Assembly (NCBI GenBank): GCA_963805295.1
Contig: CAWDTW010000069.1
Coordinates: 62,001-126,000, forward strand
Direction: 5' to 3'
Source of the DNA: Roseiarcus sp963805295
Lineage (GTDB): Bacteria; Pseudomonadota; Alphaproteobacteria; Rhizobiales; Beijerinckiaceae
DNA: 64,000 nucleotides
Position 1 is the first letter of the stretch. The number at the start of each line of letters is the position of its first letter. Under the pieces are notes generated by a model. It did no database searches. It was given only the letters and a program-made list of their open reading frames with translations, and was not told where the DNA came from. Shown here in pieces: positions 28,155 to 37,078 of this stretch. The position numbers were made by a program, and so were the translations under genes.

Positions 28155-28260
28155 CCTTCTCCCGCTCCGCGGGGGAAGGTGGCGCGCAGCGCCGGATGAG
28201 GGTCCATGGGCGGAGCGGGACAAGCCTTCACCCTGACCCTCTCCCGTGAACGGGAGAGGG
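28155..28260. repeat. Two hairpin-forming intergenic repeats between rplT and pheS
   Basis: One hairpin uses CCTTCTCCCG against CGGGGGAAGG at 28155-28181; the other is a perfect 10-bp stem CCCTCTCCCG/CGGGAGAGGG with a TGAA loop at 28237-28260. Between them is GGCGCGCAGCGCCGGATGAGGG, of the kind seen in RIME-like intergenic repeats of alphaproteobacteria. The second hairpin lies just after rplT and could attenuate read-through into pheS. Confidence 0.65.
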
Positions 28261-28263
28261 GGA

Positions 28264-28629
28264 TTACGCCGCCTTGGGCAGATGGCCCTTGGCCTGCTCC
28301 ACGATCGCGGCGAAGGCCGCGGGCTCGGAAATGGCGAGCTCGGAGAGAACCTTGCGGTCGACTTCGATCCCGGCTGTCGCGAGGCCGGAAATGAACCGGC
28401 TGTAGGTCAGCCCATGCTCGCGCACCGCCGCGTTGATCCGTTGGATCCACAGCGCGCGGAACTCCCGCTTGCGGTTCTTGCGGTCGCGGTAGGCGTACTG
28501 CATCGACTTGTCGACCGCGGCCTTGGCGGCGCGGATCGTGTTCTTGCGGCGGCCGAAGTAGCCCTTGGCGGCCTTGAGAACCTTCTTGTGCTTGGCGTGG
28601 GAGGTGACGCCCCTCTTGACGCGTGCCAT
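28264..28629 (-). CDS. rplT: 50S ribosomal protein L20
   Basis: 121 residues, the usual size. It starts MARVKRGVTSHAKHKKVLKA with the conserved KGYFGRRKNTIRAAKAAVDK and LWIQRINAAVREHGLTYSRF. L20 binds 23S rRNA early in assembly and in many bacteria represses its own operon through the leader. The gene follows rpmI by 23 bases with GGAG before the ATG. Intact. Confidence 0.98.
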   Translation of the reverse strand: MARVKRGVTSHAKHKKVLKAAKGYFGRRKNTIRAAKAAVDKSMQYAYRDRKNRKREFRALWIQRINAAVREHGLTYSRFISGLATAGIEVDRKVLSELAISEPAAFAAIVEQAKGHLPKAA

Positions 28630-28652
28630 GTCAATTCTCCGGGAAGGGGACC

Positions 28653-28853
28653 CTAGCCGTTTGGCAGGAAGAACTTCTTGACGTTGTCGCCGTCGGTCTT
28701 GAACAGGATCGCCGTGCCGCGCAGGTTGCGGATCTGCTTGGTCGTGCGTTTGATCATGCCGTGCCGCTTGCCCCGCTGGGCGTAGACGAGCTTGCCGGTC
28801 CCGGTGATCTTGAAACGCTTTTTCGCGCCCGATTTCGTCTTTAACTTGGGCAT
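28653..28853 (-). CDS. rpmI: 50S ribosomal protein L35
   Basis: 66 residues: MPKLKTKSGAKKRFKITGTG, then KRHGMIKRTTKQIRNLRGT and VKKFFLPN. First gene of the rpmI-rplT-pheS-pheT cluster on the minus strand. infC, often upstream of rpmI, is absent; an ISAs1-type element begins 173 bases upstream. Confidence 0.97.
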   Translation of the reverse strand: MPKLKTKSGAKKRFKITGTGKLVYAQRGKRHGMIKRTTKQIRNLRGTAILFKTDGDNVKKFFLPNG

Positions 28854-28929
28854 TTGGCTCTCCTGGGCTTGACGCCCTATTGGAATGAAAGCGGGGCCAA
28901 AACCCCGTTCGCGTCGAAATGAGCGAAAA

Positions 28930-28965
28930 GAACCGCCACGGCAACCCTTTTCGGCCGGGCGGTTC
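28930..28965 (-). promoter_or_regulatory. Stem-loop in the rpmI leader
   Basis: GAACCGCC pairs with GGCGGTTC across 20 bases, 77 bases before the rpmI ATG. A structured leader is expected for L20 autoregulation, but no pseudoknot was verified. The operon promoter must lie between here and the IS end at 29026, or inside the IS. Confidence 0.4.
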
Positions 28966-29048
28966 TCAGGGGCCGGGGTCATACGCGAAAGGGGGGGGAG
29001 ACGCAAGGGGCGCCCGCCGCCCTCGCAGGGCAAAATCCTAAATCGTTA

Positions 29049-29233
29049 AGCGGCGAAAAGGCTGGAGCGGAAGGTTGGGTCGATGCAGGCGCAATAGAGC
29101 CGCGCGTTTTGTCGGCTTTGAGCATATTGTATCCGGCGTGGCGGAAGATGGCGAAGTTCAGAGGGGACGCGTCTTTTCGGGTTCGGCAGCGGTCTTCGTC
29201 GAACGTCACGTCCATCGTCCAGTGCAGATTGTT
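29049..29233 (-). pseudogene. ISAs1 transposase, C-terminal piece
   Basis: The minus strand reads ENNLHWTMDVTFDEDRCRTR and SPLNFAIFRHAGYNMLKADK, the conserved C-terminus of ISAs1/H-repeat transposases, carrying the last catalytic region. It joins exactly to the N-terminal piece at 31624-32525 if the insert is removed at the shared TCTCGAT. Confidence 0.88.
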
Positions 29234-31630
29234 CTCGATACACATACAGAATGCCGCTGATAATTTGACTGAATTCGCCGATCGCGAGAATCGGTCTGCA
29301 AGCGTTGCGCGCGTTGGCCACTTGGCTTGGATCTCGCGATGCAAGAGTTCCGCCCCCTCCAGATCTCTGGGCCATCTTGCTGCCGGAGCGGCGACGAAGT
29401 CTGATCCTGAGGCTGGAGAGCATGGTTCTCCGCAGAGTCACTCGCGCACCGATCATCGAGGAGAACTCGGATGACGAGCGACGATTGCACAATGAGGCGC
29501 CCCAGCTCTCTGCCGTACCACAGCAGACCGGAAAAGATCTTACAGCCGCCACCGTGAGCGACTGGCTATCGTGTACATTCGCCAATCGACGCCCCAGCAG
29601 GTGGAGCGCCATCAGGAATCGACGCGGCTGCAGTATGCGTTGGTTGAACGGGCCTGCCAGTTCGGTTGGGCCCGCGATGCCATCGTGGTCATTGACGACG
29701 ACCTCGGACACACCGGATCCACCGTTGAGGGCCGGTTGGGTTTCCAGCGGCTGGTGGCTGAAGTCAGCCTCGGTCGCGTAGGCTTGGTTCTGGGCATCGA
29801 GATGTCCCGCCTTGCGCGCTCCTGCTTGGATTGGCATCAATTGCTGGAGATCTGCGCGGTGTTCGATACGCTGATCGCGGACCCCGAAGGCGTGTATGAT
29901 CCGCGGGTTGCTACAATGACCGGCTTCTTCTGGGGCTGAAGGCGACGATGTCAGAGGCCGAACTCCATATCCTCAAGGCAAGAATGCTCGAAGCGCGGAT
30001 GGCCAAGGCGCGGCGAGGGGAGCTTGGTAAGCCGTACCCATGGGCTATATCCGTCGGCCATCGGGGGAAATCATCCTCGATCCCGATGAGCAAGCGCAAG
30101 CGACGATCGCCTAGCCTTCGAACTCTACCAACGCTTCGGTACGATTGGTAAGATATTGCGCCATCTCGCCATCAACGAGATCCGCATGCCAGTGCGCGCC
30201 GCGGTGGCGAGAACAAGGGCGAGCTTGAGTGGCGCAGGCCCAACCGGCCATCTTTGTATTCTCTATTGGTCAACCAATCTACACCGGCGCCTACGTTTAT
30301 GGCCTGCGTCCGACCGATCGGCGGCGTCATAAGCCGGGTCATCCAAAGCCCGGGCGGAAATCGCCCAAACTCGACAATGCGGCGTCGTCATTCCAGATCA
30401 CGTGCCCGCCTACATCTCTTGGGATCAGTATCAGGAAAACCAGGCTCGGCTACGGGCGAACGCAGCCAGACTGAAAGGCCCGGTTCGCGCCGGCAGCGCG
30501 TTACTGTCGGGGCTTCTGATCTGCGGCCGCTGTGGATTACGGATGAACTCGGCCTACCACAATAATGGCCATGCCCCCCGCTATCAGTGCGGGAACATGA
30601 AATCGACTTATGACGAGCCGCTCTGCCAATCGCTGTCGGCTGCTCCCCTCGATCGGCTAATTGCTGACCTCGTCTTGGCGGCGGTGCAGCCGGCGGCCAT
30701 TGAGGTCAGCCTAGCGGTTGCAGCGGATGTGGAGGCTGAGCGCGCAGCGCTGGAGCGGAATTGGCGGCAAAGTCTCGAACGAGCCGCCTATGTCGTCCAG
30801 CGGGCGCACCGCCAGTACCAGGCTGTCGAACCCGAGAACCGACTGGTGGCCCGCACGCTGGAGCGGGCCTGGGAAGAGGCTTTGGCCGACCAAGCGCGAC
30901 TACAAGCCGATTACGAGCGACGTCGGCGCGAGCAGCCGGCGGCGCCGAGCCTCGAGGAAATCGCCGCGATACAAGCAGTGGCTCAGGACTTGCCAGCTCT
31001 GTGGCGGGCCGAAACAACGACCAAGATGACGTCAGACCATAGTGCGTCTGCTCCTGGATCGCATTCTGATCGAAGTATCGATGGCACTGAACAGGTCCGC
31101 GTCGAATGTCACTGGCACGGTGGCGTTCGGACGCAGCACTGGGTGATCCGCCGGTCTCCAACGCCAAGGCCCTCAGCACCTACGCCGCATTGGTCGCTCG
31201 GGCGTCGGAACTTCGCCACGCGGGCACGACAGCACCAAAATCGCGACCATCTTGAACCGCGAGGGCTGGCGGCCGGCCAAGCGATGCGATGCGTTCAGCT
31301 CATCCATGGTCCGCCACCTTCTTTACAACGCCGATCCCCAAGCTGCAGCGCGCCGGCTGCGCTCCCCCAAGGCGCCTCGCGAACCGGATGAATGGACAAT
31401 CCCAGAACTGGCCGCGCAACTCGCTGTACCTGAATAGACCATCTATGGTTGGGTCCGCAAGGGACGACTGCGCAGCCGAGCTATCGCAGCGACGTCCCGT
31501 CCGCGAAGACTAGTTCATGCCGATGCCGCCGCCATCGAGGCGATGAAAGCCAGCGTCAGTTCACGGCCATCTCACTGAGTGCTCCCTTCCTCGCTAATCT
31601 TGAGAGTCACCATGCATATGCGATCTCGAT
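29233..31630 (+). mobile_element. Serine-recombinase element inserted in the ISAs1 transposase gene
   Basis: About 2.39 kb between two copies of TCTCGAT (29233-29239 and 31624-31630), which are one and the same site in an intact ISAs1 gene. Contents: a short Pro-rich frame (PPPPDLWAILLPERRRSLIL, about 29338-29490) of the type seen before such recombinases, then the recombinase pseudogene. The 7-bp repeat could be a target duplication or a recombination core. Confidence 0.8.
29572..31578 (+). pseudogene. Large serine recombinase, multiply frameshifted
   Basis: Recognisable as a transposon-type serine recombinase of about 650-700 residues. The resolvase domain has YIRQSTPQQVERHQESTRLQ (the Ser of RQS is catalytic), VVIDDDLGHTGSTVEGRLGF and GLVLGIEMSRLARSCLDWHQ. 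After a break near 29905 come YNDRLLLGLKATMSEAELHI and LEARMAKARRGEL. Later pieces include the zinc ribbon region GLLICGRCGLRMNSA and RYQCGNMKS, a coiled-coil ENRLVARTLERAWEEALADQ, and the end (WTIPELAAQLAVPE, in-frame TAG at 31435). At least four breaks, too many for read errors alone, so it is probably dead. Confidence 0.8.
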
Positions 31631-32525
31631 GCCCCAGTGGGCGCGCACGGTGGCGAGGATGGCGTTGGGGTCGGCTTCGAGGGAAGTGACGTAGAAGCGG
31701 GTCTCGAGGCTTTCGGCGCCGGTCTTCTTGTCGGTGCGCTTGGCGGTGACGGCGGCGAGCGAGCGTAGGCCCGTCCAGCCGGGGTGGCGCTCGGCGAGCC
31801 AGCTCGCCTCGGCGACACGGCAGGAGCGCTCTTCGATCCGGCCATGGCCGGCGTCGGTGTCGGCGCTGCGGGCGCAGGTTGCGGCGCAGGCGGGGTCGGC
31901 GAAGAACAGCGCCGCGTCCTCGTGCAGGCTCGCCTGATTGCCTTTGAGGGCGAGCACGTAATCGGCGCCCTTGTCGATAATGCGCTGAGCGATCTTCCTT
32001 TTGCGTCCCCATCGCGTCGATCGTGACGATCGCGCCCTTGAGGTTGAGCATGTCCAAGAGTTCCGGGATCGCCGTGATCTCGTTAGATTTTCCGTCGACT
32101 GCGCGCTGCGCCAACACCAGCCCGGCCTCGGTGGCGTAAGCCGAAACCAGATGCAGCGCGCCCTTGCCGTCCGACGACCTCTTCGAGCCGCGCAGCGTCT
32201 TGCCGTCCACCGCGATCACCTCGCGCGCGGCGGCGCGCATCGAAGCCGCCCAAGCGGCGAAGCCTCTCTCGAGCGCCTGCGCGTCGAGCAAACGAAACAC
32301 CTTGCGCAAAGTCTGCGCCGTCGGGATGCCGTTCGCAAACGGCAAAAACCCGCGCAGCCAGTCCAAACCCCCAGTCGCGATCTCTTCGATGCCCTCCCAG
32401 TCGTCCGCCCCGCAAACAACTCCAGCGAGCGTCGCCAGCAAAATCTCGTCCAACGGATAGGTCACCATCCCCGCGATCCGGTGGTCAGGGACAACCCGCA
32501 TATGATCCAGAAAACCAAGCGCCAT
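31624..32525 (-). pseudogene. ISAs1 transposase, N-terminal piece
   Basis: ISAs1/H-repeat transposase: MALGFLDHMRVVPDHRIAGM, the DUF4338-type start, VIAVDGKTLRGSK (catalytic Asp), NEITAIPELLDMLNLKGAIV and TIDAMGTQ (second Asp). Near 32010 an extra A in an A-run shifts the frame; the expected continuation ADYVLALKGNQASLHEDAAL lies in the other frame and runs to HWGIE, where the recombinase element cuts the gene. Downstream of the cut a few foreign codons (IAYAW) precede a stop. Confidence 0.9.
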
Positions 32526-32597
32526 GGCGTGCTCCTCCCCACGCCCTTCGAATCGATCTTGGTTAACCGACAGTTAACGATTTAGGATTTAGCCCTG

Positions 32598-32982
32598 GCC
32601 GCCCTCGCGCCATTGCGCGACCCCCGCCTCATAGGCGCGGTCGCCGGCCGCGCTCCTCCCTGGCCGAGCCCTGTATGAGCCGCGCTCGATAGCCCGTCGA
32701 AGGACGTGCGTCCTTCCGGACGCCGTGGGGCGCGGGCTGCAGGCGGTCAGCGCGAGGCCGTGCGGTTTTGCGAGCGCGAAAACGATTTCAAGGCGATAGG
32801 CGCCAAATCCCGTATACTGTATACTGTTCAAGTCGGGCATTGGGCTACCGGGGCGGGCTTTTGGTCCCCGATGGGCCGCGGGTTCAATCCACGAGAGAGG
32901 CGTGTCGCGGCTTGCGCGCGTCAGGCCAGCGAGCCGCAATCTGGCGACCTGCAACGGCTAAGAACCGAGACCGCCAGTACCG
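32598..32982. other. Intergenic region right of ISAs1, with a dispersed repeat (32765-32808)
   Basis: No gene recognised. 32765-32808 is the second copy of the repeat at 21891-21935 (opposite strand). A short direct repeat GTATACT appears twice at about 32813-32828. Before the IS inserted, this DNA lay directly upstream of the rpmI leader. Confidence 0.5.
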
Positions 32983-33672
32983 CTAAAAATAAATATCCGG
33001 TGGAAGGAATGCTCTGATCTCTCGAACAGGGACGAAGTATTTCGCAATATCGATGGTTCGAACTGGCTGCCCAAAACGGAGTCCTGGTAGCCCGACGGAA
33101 ATCTTGCGGCTCATGATCCCGAGCAGGCACAGAAGCCTGGCGTCAAACACTCCGGAGCCGGAGTTTCCGGTGGTGGCGACATCGCCGATTACAGTGTCGA
33201 AGCGGCTCCGCAAGCCCTGTGCGACAGCGACCGGCGGAAGTACGTGAGAAATGGCCGTCCCTTCCGGGATCGCCACGACAACCGTTTCGCCGGCGTAGGA
33301 GGCTTTCTCGCACAGCGGCATTCGGCGCATTTGCAAACGCACAGGAAGCTTCGCCGCATCGACGGACAGAAGGGTCAGATCAATGTCGTCGAGAGAACCC
33401 TGCTTGACCAAGTTCGCCGGAAGGTCCTGACCGGCGATGACCACGTGAGGCTTCGTTTTACCAACATTTCCAGGGACATGCGCTGCCGTGAGGACAAGGC
33501 CGTTCCCGAGATAGATTCCGTATCCAGGCCACGATTGTCGTGGCGTTCGATTTATATGCACGGCGAACGCTTTGAGGTTGTCGGCGTAAGACGAGTCCTG
33601 AGCGGACGCCGGCGCGGTTGTGATCAACGACGCCGCCAAAGCGAGGCCGGTGCGAATCGATGACAGCGCCAA
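32983..33672 (-). CDS. Secreted trypsin-like serine protease
   Basis: 229 residues, signal peptide cleaved near PASAQD. The chymotrypsin-fold triad is visible: His in VLTAAHVPG, Asp in DDIDLTLLSVD, Ser in TTGNSGSGVFD. Two cysteines could form one disulfide (PLCEKA, LLCLLG). It probably acts in the periplasm or outside the cell. No chaperone, inhibitor or PDZ domain is attached. Neighbouring DNA is mobile-element debris on both sides, so the gene may have been carried in. Confidence 0.85.
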   Translation of the reverse strand: MALSSIRTGLALAASLITTAPASAQDSSYADNLKAFAVHINRTPRQSWPGYGIYLGNGLVLTAAHVPGNVGKTKPHVVIAGQDLPANLVKQGSLDDIDLTLLSVDAAKLPVRLQMRRMPLCEKASYAGETVVVAIPEGTAISHVLPPVAVAQGLRSRFDTVIGDVATTGNSGSGVFDARLLCLLGIMSRKISVGLPGLRFGQPVRTIDIAKYFVPVREIRAFLPPDIYF

Positions 33673-33759
33673 GTTAATACTCCTTCGCTTTTGACTGAAG
33701 CGGCCCCGGGCAGCGGAACCGTTTTTGGCGGCGGTTTAATTGGAAGGCCGTCTGCTGGT
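33673..33759 (-). pseudogene. IS3-type remnant, right-hand scrap left of the ISKra4 insertion
   Basis: When the ISKra4 element and one copy of its 9-bp target repeat are removed, this stretch joins to the IS3-type orfB remnant at 35217. It carries no complete motif. Confidence 0.4.
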
Positions 33760-35216
33760 GGGTGCGATTCAAATCGATGCAAGGTAGGTTCGGTTTGATT
33801 GATTCGGCGGGAGACGAGGGATGGCGGTCGGGGAATTGAGCGATGGGGCGCTGGTTGCGGCTTTGCGAGCGCATCCCGAGCTTCGCCGGCGGGTGTCGTC
33901 GATCGTGCGGGCGGTCGAAGGCGAGGCGGGGGAATTGAAGGAGGCCGACGCGGCGGAAGAGCGGATGTTCGAGGAGACGCGTCTTCTGGGACGGGAGGCG
34001 TTGCGCAGTTGGGCCGAGCGGCGGGTGGAGGCGACGGAGCGGGAGATTCGCCAACGCCCGCAGATGCATCGCCAAGGCGAAAAAAACTGCGCTGGCATAC
34101 GAAATTCGGCGAAATAGAGGTTCGGGAGCCGCAATATCGGTTCGGGACGCAACGGGTGCGTCCTTTCGTGCTTGGGGCGAAGGTGAGCCCGCTCGGGTGT
34201 TCGCGGCCGCTGCAGCGCGCCATTGTCGACTTCGCCGCCGATCAGCCCTTCGCGCAGGCGCGCGCCAAGCTTGAGGAGCACTACGGCTTCGCGATCGGCG
34301 AGAGCACGATCCAGCGGATCACGTTCGCCCACGCTGAGGCGATGCATGAAAGCCATCGCCGGGATCTGGAATTTCCGGAAGCGCCGGGCCTTCGCAAGCC
34401 GATCATCGTCGAGACGGACGGCGGCATGGTTCCGATCGTCGAGCCGAGCAGCGAGGAGAAGGACAAGCGCAAGGGCAAGACGCTGTCGTGGCGGGAGGCG
34501 AAGCTGTCGCTGGCGCACGCGCAAGGGAACTGCACGCCGGTTTATGCGGGCTCGATCGAGGGCGGGGTCGAAGAGGCCGGGCGCCAGCTGCTTTCCTGCG
34601 CGGTTCGCGCCGGCTTCGGGGCGAACTCCCGGGTTCACGCGGTCGGCGACGGCGCGCCCTGGATCGTCGGCCAAATCGAGCAGCAGTTCGGCGATCAGGG
34701 TTGCTACCTGATTGATTTCTATCACGTCTGCGAATACCTGGGCACCGCCTCGGCGGCGATCGCGCCCGACCCGGCCACGCGCAGCGCATGGATGGAGACG
34801 CAGAAGGAGGCGCTCAAAGGCGGGCGTCTCGACGCCGTCCTACGGGCGCTTGTCGGACATAGCGAGCCTCCCGAAGCCGACGACCAGCACGCGCCCGTGC
34901 GAACCTGCCATCGTTATCTCGGCGCTCGCGCCGACCAGTTGAACTATCGCCAGGCCCTGGCCGCAGGACTGCCGATCGGCTCCGGCGAGATCGAAAGCGC
35001 CCATCGCTACGTCGCCCAGCAACGCCTGAAGCGGCCCGGCGCCTGGTGGCGCGTCAAGCATGCCGAACATATGCTCGCCTTGCGGATAAACCGAATCAAC
35101 GGCGACTGGGACGCCTACTGGAAAGCCCTCGCCCAAAGCCCAGCCGTCGCCAACGACAACAGCCCGCAAAAATCACGACGCCGTACCGCCTGACTGCACC
35201 ACTTTGGATCGCACCC
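33760..35216 (+). mobile_element. ISKra4-type element with readable ends
   Basis: 1,457 bp. Terminal inverted repeats begin GGGTGCGAT at 33760 and, reversed, at 35216 (similarity extends over about 20 bp). The 9-bp target duplication TCTGCTGGT is perfect at 33751-33759 and 35217-35225. The element sits inside an IS3-type remnant. Confidence 0.92.
33821..35193 (+). CDS. ISKra4-family transposase, probable programmed -1 frameshift
   Basis: The first frame (33821-34117) gives the N-terminal helical region MAVGELSDGALVAALRAHPE and ends after QGEKNCAG. The main catalytic part is in the -1 frame from about 34085: LRWHTKFGEIEVREPQYRFG, FAIGESTIQRITFAHAEAMH, IIVETDGGMVPIVEP, HAVGDGAPWIVGQIEQQFG, LIDFYHVCEYLG and GLPIGSGEIESAHRYVAQQR. 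At the junction the 0-frame codons GAA AAA AAC contain the slippery heptamer A-AAA-AAC. The fused product would have about 457 residues. ATG 33821 follows GAGACGAGGG. Alternatively, a simple frameshift has occurred. Confidence 0.85.
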
Positions 35217-35640
35217 TCTGCTGGTTGTCCTTTATCAAGCCGCCAAGAGTTCTGTCTGCTGCTGATTTCTGGTCCGCCTGTCGGCGCCGCGCCTTGGCGC
35301 CAGACGGCCATCGGCGCGCGATAGCCGAGCGCCTGATGAAGAGGGCGCTCGTTGTAGAAGGCGAAGCATTCGCCGACGCCGATTGTTCGCCTCGCGGCCA
35401 TCGGCATAGCCTTTCAGATAAACGTCCTAGTGTTTGAGCGAGCGCCAGACGCGTTCGATGAACACGTTGTCCATGTGAGCGCCCGCGCCCGCCCATCGAG
35501 ACGCGCACGCCGGCCTCGACCAGCACGCCGGTGAATGCCGCGTCGGTGAATTGGCTGCCCTGGTCGGTGTTGAAGATCTCCGGTTGTCGTATCGGGCCAG
35601 CGCCTCCTCCAGCGCCGCCACGCAGAAAGACGCGTCCATC
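35217..35640 (-). pseudogene. IS3-family orfB (rve integrase) remnant
   Basis: The minus strand shows pieces of an IS3-type transposase in different frames: MDASFCVAALEEALARY, IFNTDQGSQFTDAAFTGVLV, HMDNVFIERVWRSLKH, and YNERPLHQALGYRAPMAVWR. The DDE Asp (TDQGSQFT) and Glu regions are present but the N-terminal half and orfA are absent and three frame breaks occur. It abuts the dinB fragment at about 35640. Confidence 0.8.
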
Positions 35641-36140
35641 GTGTTCGGCATGGCGCAGGGAATCGACGAGCGGCGGGTGACGCCCGACCGCGAAATAAAG
35701 AGCATTTCCAGCGAGAACACATTCGATCGCGACGTGGGCGGCGGGGACGAATTGACGGGCCTGTTCGCCCATTGCGACCGGGTTGCGGCACGCTTGCGGA
35801 AGGAGGGCCTTGCGGCCGGCGGGGTCACGCTGAAGCTTCCCCTTCCGGACTTCAGCCTTCGGACACGCAGCCGCGTCGGCACAAAGCCGACGCGGCTCGC
35901 GCCGCGACTGTTCGCGGCGGCGCGAACCCTGCTCGACGCCCAGCCCGACCGCGCGGCCTACCGTCTGATCGGGATCGCGGCGACGGTACTCGCGCCGGCT
36001 GACCGCGCCGACTATGGCGACCTGATCGACGGCGAGCTCAGGCGAGAGAAATCGCGCGAAGCGCCGATCGCCGCGCTGCGCGACAAGTTTGGCGCCGGCG
36101 CCGTGCAGCGAGGGCTCGGGTTACGGCCAAGTCCTCATAA
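35641..36140 (+). pseudogene. dinB: DNA polymerase IV (DinB), C-terminal fragment
   Basis: The forward frame reads VFGMAQGIDERRVTPDREIK, SISSENTFDRDV, CDRVAARLRKEGLAAGGVTL and LDAQPDRAAYRLIGIAATVL to about RGLGLRP: the little-finger (beta-clamp side) domain of a Y-family polymerase. The palm and catalytic residues are missing because the IS3-type remnant truncates the 5' end. No stop is seen before the antisense eipB gene. The polymerase cannot be functional from this copy. Confidence 0.85.
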
Positions 36141-36162
36141 AAGCCGAGCGTTCCGGTGCGCG

Positions 36163-36996
36163 CTACTTCGCACAGGCCGACGTCGGAAAGATTTCGAGCT
36201 TGCGAAGGCGCGCGCGCAATGCAAACGCTCCGTAATCCAGCTTGAGGCTGCCCGAGACGCCGTTCTCATAAAGATCGAAGGACAGCGTATATTCCGGCGC
36301 GGAATCCTTGGAGGCTTCGTCGAAGTAGGAGACGACGACGGGCCAGCGGCGGACGCCTTTCAGTTCCGCCGCGGTCTCAGCGTCGTCGCTCGGCTTGCGC
36401 GCCTCCCTCCCGACCACCGCCATGGTCGCGTAAATTTTCGCGCCGGTGTCGGAGCCATCATAGACGCGGGCCTGAATGGCGCCGCCTCCGTTCTTGGCGG
36501 CTTCGATCAGCCTTTCGATGTGCTGGGTCGGAAACAGCACGTCATGGCCGAAATCAATCGACTTCGGCGCCGGCCTGGTCAACTCGACGCGCAGATCGTC
36601 GTCCGCTTCGCGGGTTGCGGTTCCGGCGACGGGCGGGGTTTCCTGCGCGCCCTGAGTATCGACCTGGAAACGCATCGACTTGCCGTCCGCCTCTTCGAAC
36701 GACATCGCGTTGACGTCCATCGAGAGCGGTTCGCCCTCGCTGCGCTCCATCCGAGTCATCTGGCGGAAGTTGGACGTGTAGCCTTCGCACGCCGAACCGC
36801 GAAACTCATAAGCGATCAAACCGCTCGCCGAGACTGGGGTTTGTGCAGAAGAAGGAGGCGGCGACGTCGGCTCGACGAGCGAGAGCTCGTAGGCTGCGCG
36901 ATGCGAGGCCAGGGGGAGAATCGTCGAGGGGCTTGCGTACGCCGCCGCCGGAACCATCAAAAACGCTGCCGCGCTCAGGGCGAATCGGGAAATCAT
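36163..36996 (-). CDS. eipB: EipB family (DUF1849) periplasmic envelope-integrity protein
   Basis: 277 residues. Signal peptide MISRFALSAAAFLMVPAAAY then the beta-rich EipB fold: ASHRAAYELSL, YEFRGSACEGYTSNFRQM, DLRVELTRPAPKSIDFGHDV and LFPTQHIERLIEAA. Two cysteines (SACEG near the N-terminus, TSACAK at the C-terminus) correspond to the conserved disulfide of the family. EipB supports cell-envelope integrity in Brucella. GAGGAGAG precedes the ATG. It lies upstream of the scp genes' 3' end on the same strand. Confidence 0.9.
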   Translation of the reverse strand: MISRFALSAAAFLMVPAAAYASPSTILPLASHRAAYELSLVEPTSPPPSSAQTPVSASGLIAYEFRGSACEGYTSNFRQMTRMERSEGEPLSMDVNAMSFEEADGKSMRFQVDTQGAQETPPVAGTATREADDDLRVELTRPAPKSIDFGHDVLFPTQHIERLIEAAKNGGGAIQARVYDGSDTGAKIYATMAVVGREARKPSDDAETAAELKGVRRWPVVVSYFDEASKDSAPEYTLSFDLYENGVSGSLKLDYGAFALRARLRKLEIFPTSACAK

Positions 36997-37078
36997 GATC
37001 TCTCCTCGGCGCGGACGGTCAAATGCAGATTCCTTCGCGTTTTCGGCGCTTTCGTGACGCGGGCGTTTCTGTCCCAGC

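Larger units (their letters stand above)
29026..32597 (-). mobile_element. ISAs1-family element, itself interrupted by a recombinase element
   Basis: Ends are readable: a 24-bp inverted repeat starting CAGGGC and ending AAATCCTAAATCGTTAA at 29026-29049 and 32574-32597 with one mismatch, flanked by a perfect 10-bp target duplication GCCGCCCTCG (29016-29025 and 32598-32607). The transposase gene is cut in two by a 2.4-kb insert. Without the insert the element would be about 1.18 kb, the normal ISAs1 size. Confidence 0.92.

Noticed and set aside
29026..32597. Composite transposon with cargo genes
   Set aside because: Inside the outer ends only the ISAs1 transposase halves and a recombinase element are found; no cargo gene.
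32900..32925. Possible tRNA T-arm (GGTTCAATCC)
   Set aside because: No acceptor stem, D-arm or anticodon arm can be folded around it.
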